A DNA stretch of 64,000 bases from Shewanella livingstonensis. Lineage in GTDB: Bacteria > Pseudomonadota > Gammaproteobacteria > Enterobacterales > Shewanellaceae. The DNA lies in the NCBI RefSeq assembly GCF_003855395.1, contig NZ_CP034015.1, forward strand, positions 4,288,001 to 4,352,000. The letters run 5' to 3'. Of this stretch, positions 61,260-64,000 are shown piece by piece. How positions within the stretch are numbered: position 1 is the first letter of the stretch; each line of letters starts with the position of its first letter. The notes beneath the pieces were generated by a model that was not told the DNA's origin, searched no databases, and saw only the letters and a program-made list of their open reading frames with translations. A program made the translations under genes and the position numbers.

Positions 61260-61354
61260 TGGAGCGAACTTTCTTTTAAACAAAGAGAGGTTCGAACCGA
61301 TGACGCTGTTATCTCTGTTAGCTTGGCAAGGTATTGCTCTAGCAATTCTCTAAC
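61260..61354 (-). pseudogene. Degenerate tRNA-Gly-derived unit (U8)
   Basis: 95 nt, one base different from U6 (AATTCTC instead of AACTCTC on the plus strand). The same missing T-stem and changed 3' end. Confidence 0.65.
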
Positions 61355-61367
61355 ATCATCTGAAATT

Positions 61368-61443
61368 TGGAGCGACATATCAGGTTCGAACTGATGACCT
61401 ATACCTTGGCAAGGTATCGCTCTACCAACTGAGCTAATGTCGC
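61368..61443 (-). tRNA. tRNA-Gly(GCC), copy 3 (promoter-proximal)
   Basis: Identical to the other two copies; 204 bp from copy 2. First intact tRNA of the transcript from the promoter at 61583-61610. Confidence 0.93.
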
Positions 61444-61471
61444 GTACTGGTTGCTTCATTGTAACAATCAA

Positions 61472-61514
61472 CAAGGTATCGTCTTTCAACCTACGTCAAC
61501 TGAGTTAATGTCGC
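61472..61514 (-). pseudogene. 5'-half tRNA-Gly remnant (U10)
   Basis: GCGACATTAACTCAGTTGAC and GATACCTTG of the 5' half remain, with the rest lost. It is the unit nearest to the promoter. Confidence 0.55.
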
Positions 61515-61533
61515 ATACTTTCAAATTTCAATA

Positions 61534-61575
61534 CAACTTTCTATGACTCAGAGTTTGGCGCTCTGTAGAAAGTTG
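61534..61575 (-). other. Large hairpin at the start of the tRNA transcript
   Basis: CAACTTTCTA (61534-61543) pairs with TAGAAAGTTG (61566-61575), enclosing CAGAG/CTCTG (61549-61553/61561-61565) around a 7-base loop. It would form the 5' end of the primary transcript and could guide RNase processing. Confidence 0.6.
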
Positions 61576-61582
61576 AGGCCGC

Positions 61583-61610
61583 ATTATAGGTAAATTTTAC
61601 TATGCTGCAA
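61583..61610 (-). promoter_or_regulatory. tRNA-Gly operon promoter
   Basis: TTGCAG (61605-61610) and TATAAT (61583-61588) with a 16-bp spacer on the minus strand. It is followed by GCGGCC, a GC-rich discriminator typical of promoters under stringent (ppGpp/DksA) control. Confidence 0.8.
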
Positions 61611-61639
61611 CCCCTTTTTTTAAAAAATTGTTCGATTGG

Positions 61640-62185
61640 TTAAATTTTAAATACTTCTTTGCGATAAAACTGCATTTCAGCAATAGACTCTTTAATATCT
61701 TCTAGTGCTTGATGAGTATTTTTCTTACTGAAACCATTCATTGTTTCAGGGCTCCAACGACGAACTAATTCCTTAATGGTGCTGACATCAATGTTGCGAT
61801 AATGAAAATACTCTTCAAGCTCCAACATATACTTATTCAAGAAGCGACGATCTTGACCAATACTATTACCACACATTGGCGATGCGCCTTTAGGCACGTA
61901 CTGAGCTAAAAAATCAATCGTTTGTGTTATAGCATCTTGTTCTGAGCATTTACTGGCACGCACACGGTCAACTAATCCTGACTCTCCGTGATGTTTTTGG
62001 TTCCAATCGTCCATCCCAGCTAGAACATCATCAGTTTGATAAATGGCTAGTACAGGGCCTTGAGCAATGATATTAAGGTCTTGGTCGGTCACTAACGTTG
62101 CAATTTCAATGACTCGATCGACAGCAGGTTCTAAGCCTGTCATTTCTAAATCTACCCAAATTAGATTATTCGCATCAACAGCCAT
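61640..62185 (-). CDS. orn: Oligoribonuclease
   Basis: 3'-5' exonuclease of 181 residues that removes short RNA oligomers and pGpG from c-di-GMP breakdown. DEDDh motifs: Asp/Glu in [11 protein letters not shown], Asp in FLNKYMLE region, His in [13 protein letters not shown]. The promoter of the tRNA array lies between its stop and the array. Divergent from rsgA. Confidence 0.96.
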   Translation of the reverse strand: MAVDANNLIWVDLEMTGLEPAVDRVIEIATLVTDQDLNIIAQGPVLAIYQTDDVLAGMDDWNQKHHGESGLVDRVRASKCSEQDAITQTIDFLAQYVPKGASPMCGNSIGQDRRFLNKYMLELEEYFHYRNIDVSTIKELVRRWSPETMNGFSKKNTHQALEDIKESIAEMQFYRKEVFKI

Positions 62186-62297
62186 TTATGCCGCCTTATA
62201 TTATCTGTCGCCTAAATTCAGGCATTTTTATAAAAGAGTGTGTATCATACTGTTTTTTTGACACACAAAAAAACACCTATTTAATGAAGATAAGCCT

Positions 62298-63368
62298 GTG
62301 AGTAAAAAGAAACCCCTAAGTCAGGGCCAATTACGCCGAATGCGCGCTAATCAGACTAAGCGATTAAAGCGCAGTGACGATAACACTCAACATGCCGAGT
62401 TGCAGGACAATCTCTTAGGTCCAGAGCAAGCTGGTGTCGTTATTTCCCGTTTTGGTCAGCATGCTGATATCGAAACAGTTGACGGTACTGTATCGCGGTG
62501 TAATATTCGCCGGGCAGTAACCAGTTTAGTTACTGGTGATAAAGTGGTGGTAAGACTCGCAACTGAAGTCCAATCGGGCTCCAGTATCGGTGGTATTGTT
62601 ATTGCCGTTCACCCGCGAAAATCTTCTTTAACGCGACCTGATTTATATGATGGCGTAAAAATTATTGCCGCCAATATTGATCAAATATTAATAGTTTCAT
62701 CGGTGTTACCCAGCTTTACCACCCAAATTATTGATCGATATTTAGTCGCTTCTGAAGATACCGATATTCGACCTATCATTATTTTAAATAAAATTGATTT
62801 ATTAGATGATAGCAATCGGGATGACATCGAGCGCGCGCTGAAACGCTACCAAGATATTGGTTATCCGGTTTATCGGATCAGTAGCCACACAGGTGAAGGC
62901 GTAGATGATATAAAAGACTTACTCAATAACAAAGTCAGTGTTTTTGCAGGTCAATCTGGCGTGGGTAAATCGTCATTGATCAATGCACTAATGCCAGAAG
63001 CGGAGCTATTAATTGGCGATGTGTCTGACAATTCAGGTTTAGGCCAGCATACGACCACTACGGCCAAATTACTGCATTTTATTAGCGGCGGTGATTTAAT
63101 TGACTCACCGGGTATACGCGAATTTGCATTATGGCATTTAGATGCTATCAGAGTCGGTTGGTGCTTTATCGAATTTAGAGACTTTTTAGGAACCTGTAAG
63201 TTCCGTGATTGCAAACATGGCGATGACCCAGGTTGTGCTTTACAGCAAGCGTTAGCAGATGGAAAAATCACTCAAGACCGCTTTAGCAATTATCAGCGCA
63301 TTATTGCCAGTTTAGATGAACAACGCCATGCACGACACTTCCGTGCTATTGATGATTTAGATTCGTAA
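62298..63368 (+). CDS. rsgA: Ribosome small-subunit GTPase RsgA
   Basis: 356-residue circularly permuted GTPase for 30S maturation. An OB domain (about 50-115) precedes the GTPase, where G4 (LNKIDLL) comes before G1 (GQSGVGKSSLIN) and G3 (DSPGIREF). The zinc site is CKFRDCKHGDDPGC. The start codon is GTG (62298). The partner psd follows. Confidence 0.95.
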   Translation: MSKKKPLSQGQLRRMRANQTKRLKRSDDNTQHAELQDNLLGPEQAGVVISRFGQHADIETVDGTVSRCNIRRAVTSLVTGDKVVVRLATEVQSGSSIGGIVIAVHPRKSSLTRPDLYDGVKIIAANIDQILIVSSVLPSFTTQIIDRYLVASEDTDIRPIIILNKIDLLDDSNRDDIERALKRYQDIGYPVYRISSHTGEGVDDIKDLLNNKVSVFAGQSGVGKSSLINALMPEAELLIGDVSDNSGLGQHTTTTAKLLHFISGGDLIDSPGIREFALWHLDAIRVGWCFIEFRDFLGTCKFRDCKHGDDPGCALQQALADGKITQDRFSNYQRIIASLDEQRHARHFRAIDDLDS

Positions 63369-63475
63369 AATCAGGACTGTATTTCAATACTGTGTTGAAA
63401 TAATACTCTGTAGAAAATAGTACTCCGTAGGAATAATAATCCTAGTTAAACCTGCTTAGAGAAAAGGGAAACACA

Positions 63476-64000
63476 TTGGACTCAATTAAAATTGCCTTGC
63501 AGTACATGCTGCCAAAACACTTTTTGTCGCGTTTAGTCGGTAAATTTGCTGCTGCTGAAGCAGGCATTATTACCACAGTAGGGATCAAATGGTTTATCAA
63601 AAAATACAAAATTGATATGTCAGAAGCACAGCAACCTGAGCCCGAAGCCTATAAAACCTTTAATGCCTTTTTTACTCGTGCGCTAAAGCCTGAACTTAGA
63701 CCGATAAACCAAGACGGTACTATGATGGCACATCCGGTAGATGGAGCAGTTAGTCAGTGTGGCCCTATTGAAGCTGGTAATATTTTCCAAGCCAAAGGTC
63801 ACACCTACACCGCTGAAGCGTTATTAGGTGGTGATAAGGTTGATGCTGCACGTTTTGATGGTGGTGATTTTGCCACCATTTATTTAGCACCAAAAGATTA
63901 TCACCGCATTCACATGCCAATCACCGGCACATTATCGAAAATGACTTATGTCCCAGGTGACTTGTTTTCGGTTAATCCACTTACCGCGCAAAATGTACCA
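63476..64000 (+). CDS. psd: Phosphatidylserine decarboxylase, N-terminal part (cut by window edge)
   Basis: Membrane-associated enzyme making phosphatidylethanolamine. The frame DSIKIALQYMLPKHFLSRLVG starts from TTG at 63476, 7 bases after AAGGG, and aligns with the start of E. coli Psd. Blocks YRIHMP-like and YVPGDLFSVN are present. The LGST self-cleavage site lies beyond the window. Confidence 0.93.
   Translation, partial: MDSIKIALQYMLPKHFLSRLVGKFAAAEAGIITTVGIKWFIKKYKIDMSEAQQPEPEAYKTFNAFFTRALKPELRPINQDGTMMAHPVDGAVSQCGPIEAGNIFQAKGHTYTAEALLGGDKVDAARFDGGDFATIYLAPKDYHRIHMPITGTLSKMTYVPGDLFSVNPLTAQNVP

Noticed and set aside
61025..61489. Open frame on the minus strand with 68-residue internal repeats (ISSVGRAIPCQGIGHQFEP...)
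   Set aside because: It is a reading through the tRNA-Gly/pseudo-tRNA tandem array, whose 204-bp period is a multiple of three; not a protein gene.
59991..61514. Repeat array as CRISPR
   Set aside because: Units are tRNA-derived, of differing length and with tRNA features; no uniform 20-40 bp repeats or unique spacers, and no cas genes.
62951..63271. 106-residue minus frame inside rsgA
   Set aside because: Antisense shadow of rsgA with no family features.

Overview
The window looks like chromosomal DNA of a Shewanella-like gammaproteobacterium. It is AT-leaning, and its gene order matches the enterobacterial blocks yheV-yheS-yheT-yheU-prkB-crp, dksA-gluQ-pcnB-folK-panB-panC, tsaE-amiB-mutL-miaA-hfq-hflX-hflK-hflC and orn/rsgA/psd. 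A cytochrome bc1 operon sits next to sspAB. Both ends are cut: glnE on the left and psd on the right are partial. The species cannot be fixed by reading alone.

Layout. 1-1113: start of glnE (minus). 1145-8086: an envelope module in two operons plus a potassium channel: lipoprotein, DUF350 membrane protein and membrane-anchored spermidine-synthase-like protein; then DUF2170, PspA/IM30, DUF2491 and a small protein that reads as two ribbon-helix-helix repeats. Both operon promoters carry the same 13-bp palindrome, GACATA-W-TATGTC, overlapping the -35 box; the second promoter has an extra copy between the -10 and the RBS. I judge this the best candidate for an undescribed regulated system. 8214-18495: mrcB, hrpB, a GGDEF/EAL protein, thpR, an M17 aminopeptidase and sfsA. 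18614-23922: dksA, gluQ, pcnB (apparently with an AUU start), folK, panB and panC. 24403-33508: yheV/yheS/yheT/yheU/prkB, interrupted by a GMC flavoprotein with a Tat-signal partner. 33806-36939: crp, then a PepSY protein and a PhoP/PhoQ-type two-component system. 37057-41749: the arginine succinyltransferase genes argD/astC, astA and astD with a DUF1338 gene. 42086-46518: HDOD protein, S9 peptidase and pabA. 46616-50313: sspA-sspB and petABC. 50713-59047: the hfl/hfq/miaA/mutL/amiB/tsaE superoperon.

59991-61610: the strangest stretch. Behind one strong promoter with a GC-rich discriminator lie three identical tRNA-Gly(GCC) genes, interleaved with at least seven degenerate tRNA-Gly-derived units in a 204-205 bp tandem pattern. 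One pseudo-copy keeps every stem but has insertions in its D and anticodon loops. A 263-bp MITE-like element flanked by TA and a compound microsatellite interrupt the array. 61640-64000: orn, rsgA and the start of psd.

Functionally most of the window is housekeeping: nitrogen and arginine metabolism, the cell wall, tRNA and mRNA processing, vitamin B5 and folate synthesis, and respiration. The parts worth a second look are the envelope module with its shared operator, the decaying tRNA-Gly array with its mobile element, and a few unusual start codons and RNA structures.
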